Shown: positions 19,241-28,476 of the stretch, piece by piece
Position numbering within the stretch: position 1 is the first letter of the stretch
Layout of the letters: each line of letters starts with the position of its first letter
Assembly: GCA_013003155.1 (NCBI GenBank)
Contig: JABDKF010000249.1
Span: 1 to 33,693, forward strand
Reading direction: 5' to 3'
Length of the DNA: 33,693 bases
From: Woeseia sp.
Lineage (GTDB): Bacteria; Pseudomonadota; Gammaproteobacteria; Steroidobacterales; Woeseiaceae
The notes under the pieces: model-generated
What the model saw: the letters and a program-made list of their open reading frames with translations, nothing else
What the model was told of the DNA's origin: nothing
Database searches by the model: none
Program-made: the position numbers and the translations under genes

Positions 19241-19266
19241 CCGGGCCCATAGCGGCCCGGTTTTTT
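19241..19266 (+). terminator. Rho-independent terminator after the basic secreted protein
   Basis: CCGGGCC-CATAGC-GGCCCGG-TTTTTT. Confidence 0.9.
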
Positions 19267-19351
19267 GTGCCAGAATTTTTGTTTGAATCTTCTGTTACGG
19301 GCAGAACTGCGGTAAAACCTTCGGCTACCCCTGATTTTGGATTGACCAAGC

Positions 19352-20437
19352 ATGACGCTCGACCAACTACGCGCCGAACTATCTGCCATCGACCAACAGC
19401 TGATCGAGCTGGTAGCGCAGCGCCAGCAGGTTGTAGGCAAGATAGGCAAGAGCAAGTTGACCACGGGCCGAGCGACGCGCGACTATGAACGCGAAAAAGA
19501 GGTGCTGAATCTCGCCCGTGAACATGCCAGCGCGATGTCGGTCAATCCCGATCTGGCCGAGTCGATCATGCGGTCACTGATTCGTTCGTCCCTGGCAAGT
19601 CAGGAGCGCGAGCGCGTCGCGGCTGAGGGCAAGGGAGACGGTCGACGTGTTCTGATCATTGGTGGTGCGGGTAAAATGGGCGGCTGGTTCGTCGATTTTT
19701 TTTCATCCCAGGGATTCGTTACGGTTGTCGCCGACGCCGCCATCGAAGACGGAGATCAGAGATTTAGCGATTGGCACGATGCCGGTCTCGATTTTGACGT
19801 CATCGTCGTTGCAACCCCATTGGCGACTTCCGGAGTGCTCTTGCTGGAACTCGCCGAGCTTGCGCCACGCGCGTTAATTTTTGATATCGGCTCCCTGAAG
19901 TCGCCGCTTCGCAAGGGTTTGTATGCTCTGCGGGATGCTGGCTGCAAAGTGACTTCTCTGCACCCGATGTTTGGCCCGGACACCGATTTGCTGTCAGGGC
20001 GTCACCTGATTTTCGTCGACGTAGGGTGCGCCGCCGCGACAGCCAGCGCGCGGGAAATGTTTGCAGCGACGATGGTTGAACAGCTCGAAATGAATCTCGA
20101 CGACCATGACCGGTTGATTGCTTACGTCCTTGGTTTGTCGCACGCTCTGAACATTGCGTTTTTTACCGCGCTCGCGGAGAGTGGTGAAGCGGCGCCGCAA
20201 CTCGCCAAACTGTCGTCTACCACTTTTGATTCGCAGCTGCTTGTTGCAACTGCAGTCGCGGACGAGAATCCTTATCTGTACTTTGAGATTCAGAACTTGA
20301 ATCAGTTTGGCCTGGGTCCGCTCGATGCATTGTGCGAGTCTACGAACCGAATTCGACGGCTGGTCGCTGACGGTGATCAGGAAGGATTCGTTAAATTGAT
20401 GAGCGCAGGTCGCGAATATCTCGCGACGCGAGTCTAG
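19352..20437 (+). CDS. tyrA: Bifunctional chorismate mutase/prephenate dehydrogenase (T-protein)
   Basis: N-terminal AroQ-type chorismate mutase (LRAELSAIDQQLIELVAQRQQVVGKIGKSK) and NAD-binding GGAGKMGGWF with TSLHPMFGPD. Confidence 0.95.
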   Translation: MTLDQLRAELSAIDQQLIELVAQRQQVVGKIGKSKLTTGRATRDYEREKEVLNLAREHASAMSVNPDLAESIMRSLIRSSLASQERERVAAEGKGDGRRVLIIGGAGKMGGWFVDFFSSQGFVTVVADAAIEDGDQRFSDWHDAGLDFDVIVVATPLATSGVLLLELAELAPRALIFDIGSLKSPLRKGLYALRDAGCKVTSLHPMFGPDTDLLSGRHLIFVDVGCAAATASAREMFAATMVEQLEMNLDDHDRLIAYVLGLSHALNIAFFTALAESGEAAPQLAKLSSTTFDSQLLVATAVADENPYLYFEIQNLNQFGLGPLDALCESTNRIRRLVADGDQEGFVKLMSAGREYLATRV

Positions 20438-20470
20438 AGCGCAGCCAGCGGGCAAGGGGAGAAGCAAAAA

Positions 20471-21577
20471 GTGTCGGCCAATACGCAGTCACAAAGGGAC
20501 ATAGCAGACGAATTACGCGAAGCGCAGCGCGAGCTGCAGCGGCTGACACGCGAAGTTGATCGCAATTCAAGAAAGCTGAAGGTTACGCAAGAGCGCGAGC
20601 TGAAAATGCTCAAGGCTGAAGATATTGCCGCGTTGCTGCGTGTCGTATTGAACGACCTCAAATCGAGCTACGCATTGGATTCGGTCAGCGTCGTGATTTG
20701 TGACCCGAACCACGACTTGCGTCACCTGTTGTTAGCGGGCGGCCATACAGTCGATGATTTTTCCGGGCTTCGCTTCGTCGATTCGTTGACCGGCCTCGCA
20801 CCACAGTACATTGCTTTGCGTAAACCCTGGCTTGGGCAATTTTCGGCCGCCGATCACTCGCTGATTCTGCCGCAAGGCGGCACCATCCGGTCCATCGCAG
20901 TTTTGCCGCTGCGCCACAAAGGCAAGCTGCTCGGCAGCATAAATTTTGGCAGTAACGATGAGAGCCGTTTCACTTCGTTGCACGCGACCGATTTCTTTGC
21001 GCACTTTAGTGTCATCGCTTCGTTCGCGCTCGAAAACGTTGTTAACCGAGCGAGGCTCTTGCGCAGCGGCCAAACTGACTTCCTGACGGGCTGGCACAAC
21101 CGGCGCTACCTGCAATTCCGCCTGAAAGAGGAGCTGGCACGCGCAAGTCGCGAGGGTTCAACGCTCGTGTGCCTGATGCTGGATATCGATCACTTCAAAC
21201 GCATCAATGACACGTACGGGCACGCCGCCGGCGATGAAGTGCTGCGTGAGATTGCTCACCGAGTGGAAACACAGGTTCGTGCGAGCGATGTCGCCGCGCG
21301 CTACGGTGGCGAGGAGTTCGTCGTCTTGTTGCCGGCAACCGACAGCAAATCGGCGCAGGCGTTAGCGGAACGCATTCGCACGGCGATATCGGCAACCCCG
21401 ATTGCGGTCAATGACGACGTTGCTGAGACCATCACTGCGTCGATTGGCATTGCAAGCTGCGCTGCGCCGACCAAGGGCGACGATCTCAAGACGCTGGGCG
21501 AGTCTTTGCTGGCGCGCGCAGACGTTGCGCTTTATCAGGCCAAATCGGCCGGTCGTAACCGCGTTGAGGTGGGCTGA
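20471..21577 (+). CDS. Diguanylate cyclase with N-terminal coiled coil and DUF484/GAF-like domain; GTG start
   Basis: RYGGEEFVVLLPA active site; RASD (RxxD I-site) five residues upstream; LMLDIDHFKRINDTYGHAAGDEVL. Confidence 0.92.
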   Translation: MSANTQSQRDIADELREAQRELQRLTREVDRNSRKLKVTQERELKMLKAEDIAALLRVVLNDLKSSYALDSVSVVICDPNHDLRHLLLAGGHTVDDFSGLRFVDSLTGLAPQYIALRKPWLGQFSAADHSLILPQGGTIRSIAVLPLRHKGKLLGSINFGSNDESRFTSLHATDFFAHFSVIASFALENVVNRARLLRSGQTDFLTGWHNRRYLQFRLKEELARASREGSTLVCLMLDIDHFKRINDTYGHAAGDEVLREIAHRVETQVRASDVAARYGGEEFVVLLPATDSKSAQALAERIRTAISATPIAVNDDVAETITASIGIASCAAPTKGDDLKTLGESLLARADVALYQAKSAGRNRVEVG

Positions 21578-21620
21578 TACTGCCTGAAATTGCCTGTAGC
21601 GCAGGCCCCCGGCCGTATGT

Positions 21621-21639
21621 GATAATGAGAAGCATTATC
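21621..21639 (+). promoter_or_regulatory. Fur box upstream of the ferric ABC transporter operon
   Basis: GATAATGAGAAGCATTATC versus consensus GATAATGATAATCATTATC, 17/19 identical. Confidence 0.88.
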
Positions 21640-21663
21640 ATTAACCGGGAATTTCTTGTCGCC

Positions 21664-22713
21664 ATGGCCACGTCAAAATTCACGCTAAGACTCCGCAGCC
21701 TGGCGCTGCTGGCGGTCGCAATGTTCACCGCCTGTTCAAACGAAACGCCGACCGCGGAGCAACCGGCGTTGACCCCGCCAGAGACGGTCGTTGTTTATTC
21801 CGCGCGCGCTGAACAACTCATTAAGCCCCTGTTCGATGCCTACACGGCGCGGACTGGTGTCACGGTGCAGTACACGACGGACAGCGAGCAGCCGCTCATT
21901 CAAAAACTGCTGGCCGAGGGCCAGACGACACCGGCAGACCTGTTACTGACCGTAGACGCGGGTAACCTCTGGTACGCGGCTGAGGAGGGCGTGCTGCGAC
22001 CCGTACAGGCAACAACTCTCGAAAACAATATTCCGGCGCATCTTCGCGATCCAGAGAAGCAGTGGTTCGCGCTGTCCGTCCGGGCGCGCACGATTGTGTA
22101 CGACACGCGCGAAGTCAGTCCAACTGAACTTAACGACTATGCGGATCTTGCGGATGAAAAATGGCGCGGCAAATTATGCCTGCGGACCTCGGCAAAGGTT
22201 TACAACCAGTCGTTGGTTGCAATGCTGATCGCCCAATTTGGTGAGCCACGGGCCGAAGAAATCGTGCGGGGCTGGGTCGCAAACCTTGCAACGGACGTCT
22301 TTCCGAATGACACGAAGTTAATTGAGGCCATTGCGGCCGGACAATGCGAAGTGGGTATTGTTAACACTTATTACTTCGGACGGTTGCAAAGGGAGAATCC
22401 TGATATCCCGGTTGCGATTTTCTGGCCGGCCGCCAGCACAGGCGGCGTGCACGTCAACGTGTCCGGTGCAGGTGTGACACGACACTCCAGCAACCCGGAC
22501 GGTGCGCTTGCCTTGCTGGAATGGATGTCGACGGAGGAGGCACAGCGCTTGCTGGGCGGCGAGAATCTCGAATACCCCGCTAACCCTTCTGTCGCCGCGG
22601 ATTCGATGGTGCTTGGCTGGGGTAGCTTCGAGGCGAGTCCCATGAACGTTGCTGCGGCAGGTGAGAATCAGGCGGCTGCGGTCCGACTGATGGATCGCGC
22701 CGGCTATCGCTAG
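21664..22713 (+). CDS. fbpA: Fe(3+) ABC transporter substrate-binding lipoprotein (FbpA/FutA-like)
   Basis: Lipobox MFTACSNE; VVVYSARAEQLIKPLFDAYTARTGVTVQYTTDSEQPLIQKLLAEGQTTPADLLLTVDAGNLW. Start placed at 21664 because the ORF-track start at 21619 precedes and spans the Fur box. Confidence 0.92.
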   Translation: MATSKFTLRLRSLALLAVAMFTACSNETPTAEQPALTPPETVVVYSARAEQLIKPLFDAYTARTGVTVQYTTDSEQPLIQKLLAEGQTTPADLLLTVDAGNLWYAAEEGVLRPVQATTLENNIPAHLRDPEKQWFALSVRARTIVYDTREVSPTELNDYADLADEKWRGKLCLRTSAKVYNQSLVAMLIAQFGEPRAEEIVRGWVANLATDVFPNDTKLIEAIAAGQCEVGIVNTYYFGRLQRENPDIPVAIFWPAASTGGVHVNVSGAGVTRHSSNPDGALALLEWMSTEEAQRLLGGENLEYPANPSVAADSMVLGWGSFEASPMNVAAAGENQAAAVRLMDRAGYR

Positions 22714-22737
22714 TCGTTAGCGGCGAGAGGCGAAAAT

Positions 22738-24390
22738 ATGGCTGACACCGGCGTTCTTTCCGCGCGTTTGTCGCGCGCGCCGGCCAGGAAGAACGGCTAC
22801 GCCCGACACCGCGGTTTTGGGTTGGCGATCGGGCTCATTGCGCTGGTGGCGACGGCGCCGTTGCTCGTTGCTGCATTGTCATTATTTTCAGACACCGGCG
22901 ATATTTGGCAGCACCTACTGCGTTACGTGCTGCCCGAAGCTTTCGCGAATACGCTGCTGCTGGTTTGCGGGGTTGCCGTTATTGCTGCAATTCTGGGGGT
23001 GTCCCTCGCGTGGTTTGTGGCTGTTTGCGAATTTCCCGGACGCAGTTTCTTCAGTTTCGCGCTGCTGTTACCCATGGCGATGCCGGGCTACGTACTCGGG
23101 TTTGCGCTCGCCGCCATTTTTGAATACACCGGTCCCTTACAGACAGGGTGGCGCTCGCTCTTTGGCATGCATGTCGGCTTTCCGGACGTGGGCGCGGCCG
23201 GAGCCTCGATCCTCACGCTTAGCCTGGTGCTTTATCCCTATGTCTACCTGATTACGCGACAAGGATTTAAAACGCAGGGTGTGCGCGGCATTGAGGTTGC
23301 GCAGAGTTGTGGATTGCGGCCGACAAAGGGCTTTTTCGCCGTGTCATTGCCTATGGCTCGCCCCTGGATCGTTGCCGGCGTCAGCCTTGTAATTATGGAA
23401 TGTCTCGCTGACTTTGGAACGGTGCAGCTCTTCAACTACACGACGTTTACAACGGCGATTTACCGAGCATGGTACGGCTTGTTTTCGCTGCAATCGGCTC
23501 TGCAACTGTCCCTCGTACTGGTACTTCTGGTGCTCGGAGCCCTTATGCTCGAAAAACGTGCGCGCGGTAATTCCCGGTTCACAGCGACCTCTCATGAAAG
23601 CCTTACGCGTTTGCGGCTCGGGCGACACAGTCGCTGGGCGGTTACTGTCTATTGCAGCGTCATACTGCTCATCGCATTCGTACTCCCGGCAGCGATGATC
23701 CTGAAATGGAGTGTGAGCTCATTCATTGTCGAGTTTGACCAGCGCTACTGGTCACTGGCAGCAAACTCGCTGATGCTCGCCACGCTTGCCGCCGTTTTGG
23801 TTTGTGCTATCGCGCTACTGCTGGCGTTTGCGGTGCGTTATTCACCCGGAAAAATAAATAGCGGCCTGGCGCGGCTTGCCACGCTGGGCTACGCAATACC
23901 CGGCACCGTGCTTGCCGTTGGCTTCTTCGTCCCGGTTGCAGCGCTCAGCCGCTGGATAAATGCATCGGGGCTGTTCGGCCCCGGCACTATCATCGCTTTG
24001 CAAAGTGGCCTGGCCGTCGTGTTGTTGGCCTATCTTGCGCGCTTCATGGCCGTGGCGCATGGCCCCATCGACAGTGCCCTCTTGCGCATCGGTCCAAGCG
24101 TGGAAGATGCAGCTCGTGGCATGGGTGTGGGTGGATTAAAATTGCTGCATCGCGTACATCTTCCCATCCTGAAGCCTGCGATCGTAACCGCTATGCTGCT
24201 GGTGTTTGTGGATGTAATGAAAGAATTACCTATCACCTTGATGACCCGCCCGTTTGGCTGGGACACCCTGGCCGTCAAGGTGTTTCAGCTCACGACAGAA
24301 GGCCAGTGGGAACGCGCTGCATTGCCGGCATTGGCGATCGTCCTGGCGGGTCTGTTGCCGGTCGCACTGTTGAACAGGCGCAATGACTGA
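22738..24390 (+). CDS. fbpB: Fe(3+) ABC transporter permease, fused double BPD-transporter domain (FbpB-like)
   Basis: About 12 TM segments; AMPGYVLGFALAAIFEYTG and YAIPGTVLAVGFFVPV; MKELPITLMTRPFGWDTLAVKVFQLTTEGQWERAALPAL. Confidence 0.93.
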   Translation: MADTGVLSARLSRAPARKNGYARHRGFGLAIGLIALVATAPLLVAALSLFSDTGDIWQHLLRYVLPEAFANTLLLVCGVAVIAAILGVSLAWFVAVCEFPGRSFFSFALLLPMAMPGYVLGFALAAIFEYTGPLQTGWRSLFGMHVGFPDVGAAGASILTLSLVLYPYVYLITRQGFKTQGVRGIEVAQSCGLRPTKGFFAVSLPMARPWIVAGVSLVIMECLADFGTVQLFNYTTFTTAIYRAWYGLFSLQSALQLSLVLVLLVLGALMLEKRARGNSRFTATSHESLTRLRLGRHSRWAVTVYCSVILLIAFVLPAAMILKWSVSSFIVEFDQRYWSLAANSLMLATLAAVLVCAIALLLAFAVRYSPGKINSGLARLATLGYAIPGTVLAVGFFVPVAALSRWINASGLFGPGTIIALQSGLAVVLLAYLARFMAVAHGPIDSALLRIGPSVEDAARGMGVGGLKLLHRVHLPILKPAIVTAMLLVFVDVMKELPITLMTRPFGWDTLAVKVFQLTTEGQWERAALPALAIVLAGLLPVALLNRRND

Positions 24391-25427
24391 TGCTGACCCT
24401 GGAAAATGTCAGTCATCGCTACGATGAAACGCCCGTACTGCACGATGTTTCGTTAGAGCTGGATGACGGCCACATTGGCTGTATTTTGGGCCCCAGTGGC
24501 TGCGGCAAGACCACGCTGTTGCGATGCATTGCCGGTTTCGAGAGGGTCGAGAGCGGTGAGATCCACGCAGGTTCGACCGTCCTCAGTTCAACTTCTACGC
24601 ACATTGCGCCCGAGGAGCGTCGTATTGGTATGGTCTTCCAGGACTATGCATTGCTGCCGCACCTGACTGCCCTCAAGAATGTTGTGTTTGCGCTGCATCG
24701 TGAACCCGCCGCAAACGCGGAAGCCACCGCTGCCGATTTTCTCGACCGTGTGGGTCTTGGAAAGTTAACAGGTCGATATCCACACGAACTGTCCGGCGGT
24801 CAACAGCAGCGAGTGGCATTGGCGCGTGCGCTCGCACCCCGCCCGCAGTTGCTGCTAATGGACGAGCCTTTCTCCAATCTCGATATCGGCCTGCGTGCAA
24901 AGCTCGGCAGCGAGGTGCGCGAGTTACTGCGCGAACTCAACACGACCGCATTGGTTGCCATGCATGATCACCAGGATGCGTTTGCCCTGGCCGACGATGC
25001 GGGCGTTTTGCGACGCGGCAAGCTCCTGCAATGGGACACCGCCTACCAGCTATATCATCGTCCGGCAGATAGATTTGTCGCGGACTTTGTCGGCCGAGGC
25101 GTATGGCTCGAAGGACAGGTGCAGGATGACAATTCCGTTACGACAAAAGTTGGTACGATTTCCGGGCGCATGAAAGACAAGTTGCCGGCGGGAACGCGTG
25201 TCGACGTGTTGTTTCGCCCTGACGATGTTGTGCACGATGACGATAGCCCGATGCAAGCAACGGTGCTTGCCAAGCAATTTAAAGGTTCGGAGTTTCTCTA
25301 CGAGCTATGCACCGAGAGCGGCGTGAAACTACTTTCCTCAGTGCCGAGTCACCATGACCACCCCATCGGCGAGCCTATCGGAATCTGCCTGGAAACCGAT
25401 CACCTCGTCGTGTTCCGACGCGACTAG
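24390..25427 (+). CDS. fbpC: Fe(3+) ABC transporter ATP-binding protein (FbpC-like)
   Basis: Walker A GPSGCGKTT, LSGGQQQRVALARAL, LLLMDEPFSNLD, C-terminal TOBE-like region; 1-nt overlap with the permease stop. Confidence 0.93.
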   Translation: MLTLENVSHRYDETPVLHDVSLELDDGHIGCILGPSGCGKTTLLRCIAGFERVESGEIHAGSTVLSSTSTHIAPEERRIGMVFQDYALLPHLTALKNVVFALHREPAANAEATAADFLDRVGLGKLTGRYPHELSGGQQQRVALARALAPRPQLLLMDEPFSNLDIGLRAKLGSEVRELLRELNTTALVAMHDHQDAFALADDAGVLRRGKLLQWDTAYQLYHRPADRFVADFVGRGVWLEGQVQDDNSVTTKVGTISGRMKDKLPAGTRVDVLFRPDDVVHDDDSPMQATVLAKQFKGSEFLYELCTESGVKLLSSVPSHHDHPIGEPIGICLETDHLVVFRRD

Positions 25428-25434
25428 ATACGCG

Positions 25435-26415
25435 CTACTCGCGGCGGGCGCTGCGGCTCATCAGGTAAAGAAACACCGGCACACCGATAGCCGCCGTCAA
25501 TGCGCCCACCGGCAACTGGCGCGGCGGCAAGGCGCTGCGCGCCAGCGTGTCGGCGATCAAGAGCAAAGTCCCACCGCAGATAACGGACATCGGTATCACT
25601 ACGCGGTGGTCGCTGCCGGCTATTAACCGCACCAGGTGTGGTACGACCAGGCCGACAAAACCAATAACACCCACGGCCGTAACCGATACGGCTGTGGCTA
25701 ACGCGGTAACCGCGAAAATGACCAGCCGAAACGAAGCGACACGTAGCCCCAGAATTGAGGCCTCCAGCTCGCCACGCGAAAGTATATTCAGATGCCGTGC
25801 CGCCAGCGTCGTGCTGGCAGTAATAATTGCCAGCAACACCAACAGTCGACCGGGTTCGCGTGAAAAACTTAAGTCGCCCATGAGCCAGAACAACATGCCG
25901 CGTAGATGCTGGTCGGGACTGAGCGACAAAAGCAGCGTGGTTGCCGCACTAAATCCGGCGGCGAGTACCACGCCAGTCAGCAGCAGGCGCGCCGGTGTCC
26001 AGCTGCCGCTGCCCTGGGCAATGGTAAAAACCAGAAGATTGGCAGCCATGGCGCCGGCAAATGCCGCGGCGTCCACCAGCAGCACGCCAGCGCCTGAGGT
26101 AATGGCAAGCAGTGCCGCGACGGCAGCACCGCCCGACGTGCCAAGGATGTAGGGTTCTGCGAGCGGGTTGCGCAGCAACACCTGCATCAACACGCCGGCA
26201 ACGGCCAGCAAGCCGCCGACAGCAAATGCCGTCAACGCCCGCGGCAACCTGAGTTCCAGTACGACGGTATGATTCGACGATGAGCCGTCACCAAGCAACG
26301 TTGCCAGCACTTCGGCAGCGCCAATCTCTGCGCTGCCGGACGTCAATGCTGCCGCAAACGCCAGCAAAGACACCAAAACCAGGCCAAGATAGAGTCCGGT
26401 ACGTTTCAGCGGCAC
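25435..26415 (-). CDS. btuC: FecCD-family ABC permease (BtuC-like)
   Basis: LRLPRALTAFAVGGLLAVAGVLMQVLLRNPLAEPYILGTSGGAAVAALL; GVIGFVGLVVPHLVRLIAGSDHR; typical BtuC/FecCD. Confidence 0.87.
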   Translation of the reverse strand: MPLKRTGLYLGLVLVSLLAFAAALTSGSAEIGAAEVLATLLGDGSSSNHTVVLELRLPRALTAFAVGGLLAVAGVLMQVLLRNPLAEPYILGTSGGAAVAALLAITSGAGVLLVDAAAFAGAMAANLLVFTIAQGSGSWTPARLLLTGVVLAAGFSAATTLLLSLSPDQHLRGMLFWLMGDLSFSREPGRLLVLLAIITASTTLAARHLNILSRGELEASILGLRVASFRLVIFAVTALATAVSVTAVGVIGFVGLVVPHLVRLIAGSDHRVVIPMSVICGGTLLLIADTLARSALPPRQLPVGALTAAIGVPVFLYLMSRSARRE

Positions 26416-26573
26416 TGAGTTTTAACCTGCAACGTGATGGTCATTGGCACAGAGTCTACTGCGCGACCCGGAGCCAAAGGCTAATCAATGGTGTAAGTTC
26501 ATACAAGGTGATTGCAGCAAGCCCGCACGGATGCTTTATAGTGTGCTGCGAGACGGGAAACAATGATTCGGCC

Positions 26574-27155
26574 ATGAGCAGCGACCTCATCGATTCGGAA
26601 GGCTACCGCGCCAATGTCGGCATTGTCATCGCAAACGACGCAGGCAAGTTGCTGTTAGCAGGGCGTGTCGGCAGCAAGGGGTGGCAGTTTCCGCAGGGCG
26701 GAATAGTCGAAGCAGAGAGTGCTGAAGAGGCGATGTACCGTGAGCTGCAGGAGGAAGTGGGACTGGAGCCAAGTGACGTGGTGGTACTCGCTGCAACTTC
26801 CGACTGGTTGCGCTACCGGCTACCAAAAAAATACCTGCGCCGCGGCAGCAAACCACTTTGCATTGGTCAGAAACAGCGGTGGTTCCTGCTACGACTCAAA
26901 TGCTCTGACGATCGATTGCGTTTCGATCGCTGTGATACACCGGAGTTTGACCGGTGGCGGTGGGTCGACTTTTGGAAGCCCGTCAATGAAGTTATCTATT
27001 TCAAGCGCCGTGTTTATGCACAGGCGCTTCACGAGCTCGGGCCTCACTTGCACCCGGACGGGGTTCCTCCACGACCGCGATGGTGGCCGCAAAGGTGGCG
27101 CACCGCGTTCGATAAGGACATTGCGCGCGGGGAAAAGCGGGACACCGACAAGTAG
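26574..27155 (+). CDS. rppH: RNA pyrophosphohydrolase RppH (Nudix)
   Basis: MSSDLIDSEGYRANVGIVIANDAGKLLLAGRVGSKGWQFPQGGIVEAESAEEAMYRELQEEVGL; Nudix box present. The longer ORF start at 26280 overlaps btuC and is unlikely. Confidence 0.93.
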   Translation: MSSDLIDSEGYRANVGIVIANDAGKLLLAGRVGSKGWQFPQGGIVEAESAEEAMYRELQEEVGLEPSDVVVLAATSDWLRYRLPKKYLRRGSKPLCIGQKQRWFLLRLKCSDDRLRFDRCDTPEFDRWRWVDFWKPVNEVIYFKRRVYAQALHELGPHLHPDGVPPRPRWWPQRWRTAFDKDIARGEKRDTDK

Positions 27156-27590
27156 CTACAGCGGCTTGATGACGGCCAGGCCGACGATCCCCAATAAGAA
27201 AATTACCGGGATCTCGTTAAACCAGCGTAGCCACCGGGTGCTTGTAGGACGATCGTCATTGGCGAGGCGCGTTATCCAATGGCGACAGCGTAGGTGGTAG
27301 ACAATGAGTCCGGCCAGCAGCAGGAGTTTTAGCCGGAACCAGTAGAAGTCCAGCAAACTGCTGTTCAGCCATAGCATTAGCAGGCCGAAGAGTATGGTCG
27401 TAACAGCGCCGAGCGTCATGATTGCGTACAGTCGCCGCTCCATGACCTGAAAACGATCCAGACTGGGCTGATCATTTGCCTCGCAGTGGTATATGAAGAG
27501 GCGCGGCAGGTAAAACAGGCCGGCGAACCACGTCACCATAAAGGCGACGTGAATGGCCTTCAGGTACGGGTACCACTGGATCAGTCGCAC
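27156..27590 (-). CDS. hemJ: HemJ/CopD-family membrane protein, putative protoporphyrinogen IX oxidase
   Basis: YPYLKAIHVAFMVTWFAGLFYLPRLFIYHCEA…QVMERRLYAIMTLGAV; UPF0093/HemJ pattern. Confidence 0.9.
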   Translation of the reverse strand: MRLIQWYPYLKAIHVAFMVTWFAGLFYLPRLFIYHCEANDQPSLDRFQVMERRLYAIMTLGAVTTILFGLLMLWLNSSLLDFYWFRLKLLLLAGLIVYHLRCRHWITRLANDDRPTSTRWLRWFNEIPVIFLLGIVGLAVIKPL

Positions 27591-27596
27591 GAGCTG

Positions 27597-27692
27597 TTAT
27601 TCCGCGGATAACTGGTGATTTTCCCGATATTTCTCATAGTTGCCGTACCTGGTGATAGTCGATATTTCGCCCAAATCCGTGAAGTAACGCAC
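27597..27692 (-). CDS. Possible 31-aa microprotein immediately upstream of hemJ
   Basis: GTG-initiated frame (M)RYFTDLGEISTITRYGNYEKYRENHQLSAE ending 6 bp before the hemJ start. Protein-like composition but very short. Confidence 0.25.
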   Translation of the reverse strand: MRYFTDLGEISTITRYGNYEKYRENHQLSAE

Positions 27693-27750
27693 TTCTGTTT
27701 GCCAGGGCCACCGCGTAACATAACGCTTCTGTCTCCCGAGCTTTGTACCC

Positions 27751-28467
27751 GTGGCCAAACGATCTACAGCAAATATCAGTGGCACCCCGGCCTGGCTGGT
27801 CTGGTCAGGCATAGGTCTCGGTATTCTGCTGGTTCTTTATCTTACCTTCGAGTTCGGGCGGATTCAGGCCGGTTACAGCATGACCGATGCAATGCATGAG
27901 CGTGATGCCCTTTCACAACAGATAGCGGCGCTCGAGACGACCATCGAGGCACAAAAAGAGCAGATAGCGTTGTTGCAGACGCACCGGGACATCGACAAGG
28001 CGGCCTATCGAGACGTCGAGGCGAGCCTTGGCAAATTGCAGCGAAAGATCCAGGAGCAGCGCGAAGCCATCGCATTCTATCGCGGCATAATTTCGCCGGC
28101 CGATGGAGGAAGGGGTTTACGCGTCCAGGATCTAAAACTTGCGAAAGGTTCAGAGGAAGGTCGTTACAGTCTGCGGTTGGTGTTGGTACAGGTCAAGCAA
28201 CATGACCGCAGCGTCAAGGGTGAGGTTGATGTTACTTTCGACGGTGAACAGGACGGGGTCGCCAAAACCTATACGTTGGCCGAGTTGATGCCGGCGAGTG
28301 AAAACAGTAAATGGCCGTTCTCGTTTCGCTATTTTCAAAATTTTGATCGTGATCTGTTGTTGCCAACCGGCTTTCAACCTGAGCGCATCAACATCGAGGT
28401 CAAGTCACGCACAAAATCCGTGGCGAGCCTCAAGCAAAGTTTTCCATGGGAATCGAGCCGTAGCTAA
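27751..28467 (+). CDS. DUF6776-like membrane-anchored coiled-coil protein; GTG start
   Basis: Single TM (WLVWSGIGLGILLVLYLTF), coiled coil, RGIISPADGGRGLRVQDLKL…; located directly upstream of bactofilin and erpA. Confidence 0.78.
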   Translation: MAKRSTANISGTPAWLVWSGIGLGILLVLYLTFEFGRIQAGYSMTDAMHERDALSQQIAALETTIEAQKEQIALLQTHRDIDKAAYRDVEASLGKLQRKIQEQREAIAFYRGIISPADGGRGLRVQDLKLAKGSEEGRYSLRLVLVQVKQHDRSVKGEVDVTFDGEQDGVAKTYTLAELMPASENSKWPFSFRYFQNFDRDLLLPTGFQPERINIEVKSRTKSVASLKQSFPWESSRS

Positions 28468-28476
28468 GGAGTATTA

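Noticed and set aside
25547-26152. 201-aa plus-strand ORF
   Set aside because: Antisense to the btuC-like gene; Ser/Thr/Ala-rich shadow translation.
26416-26573. Second cobalamin riboswitch upstream of the btuC-like gene
   Set aside because: No B12-box or GTAAGCCCGGAGACCGGCC-like element in the btuC/rppH intergenic region.
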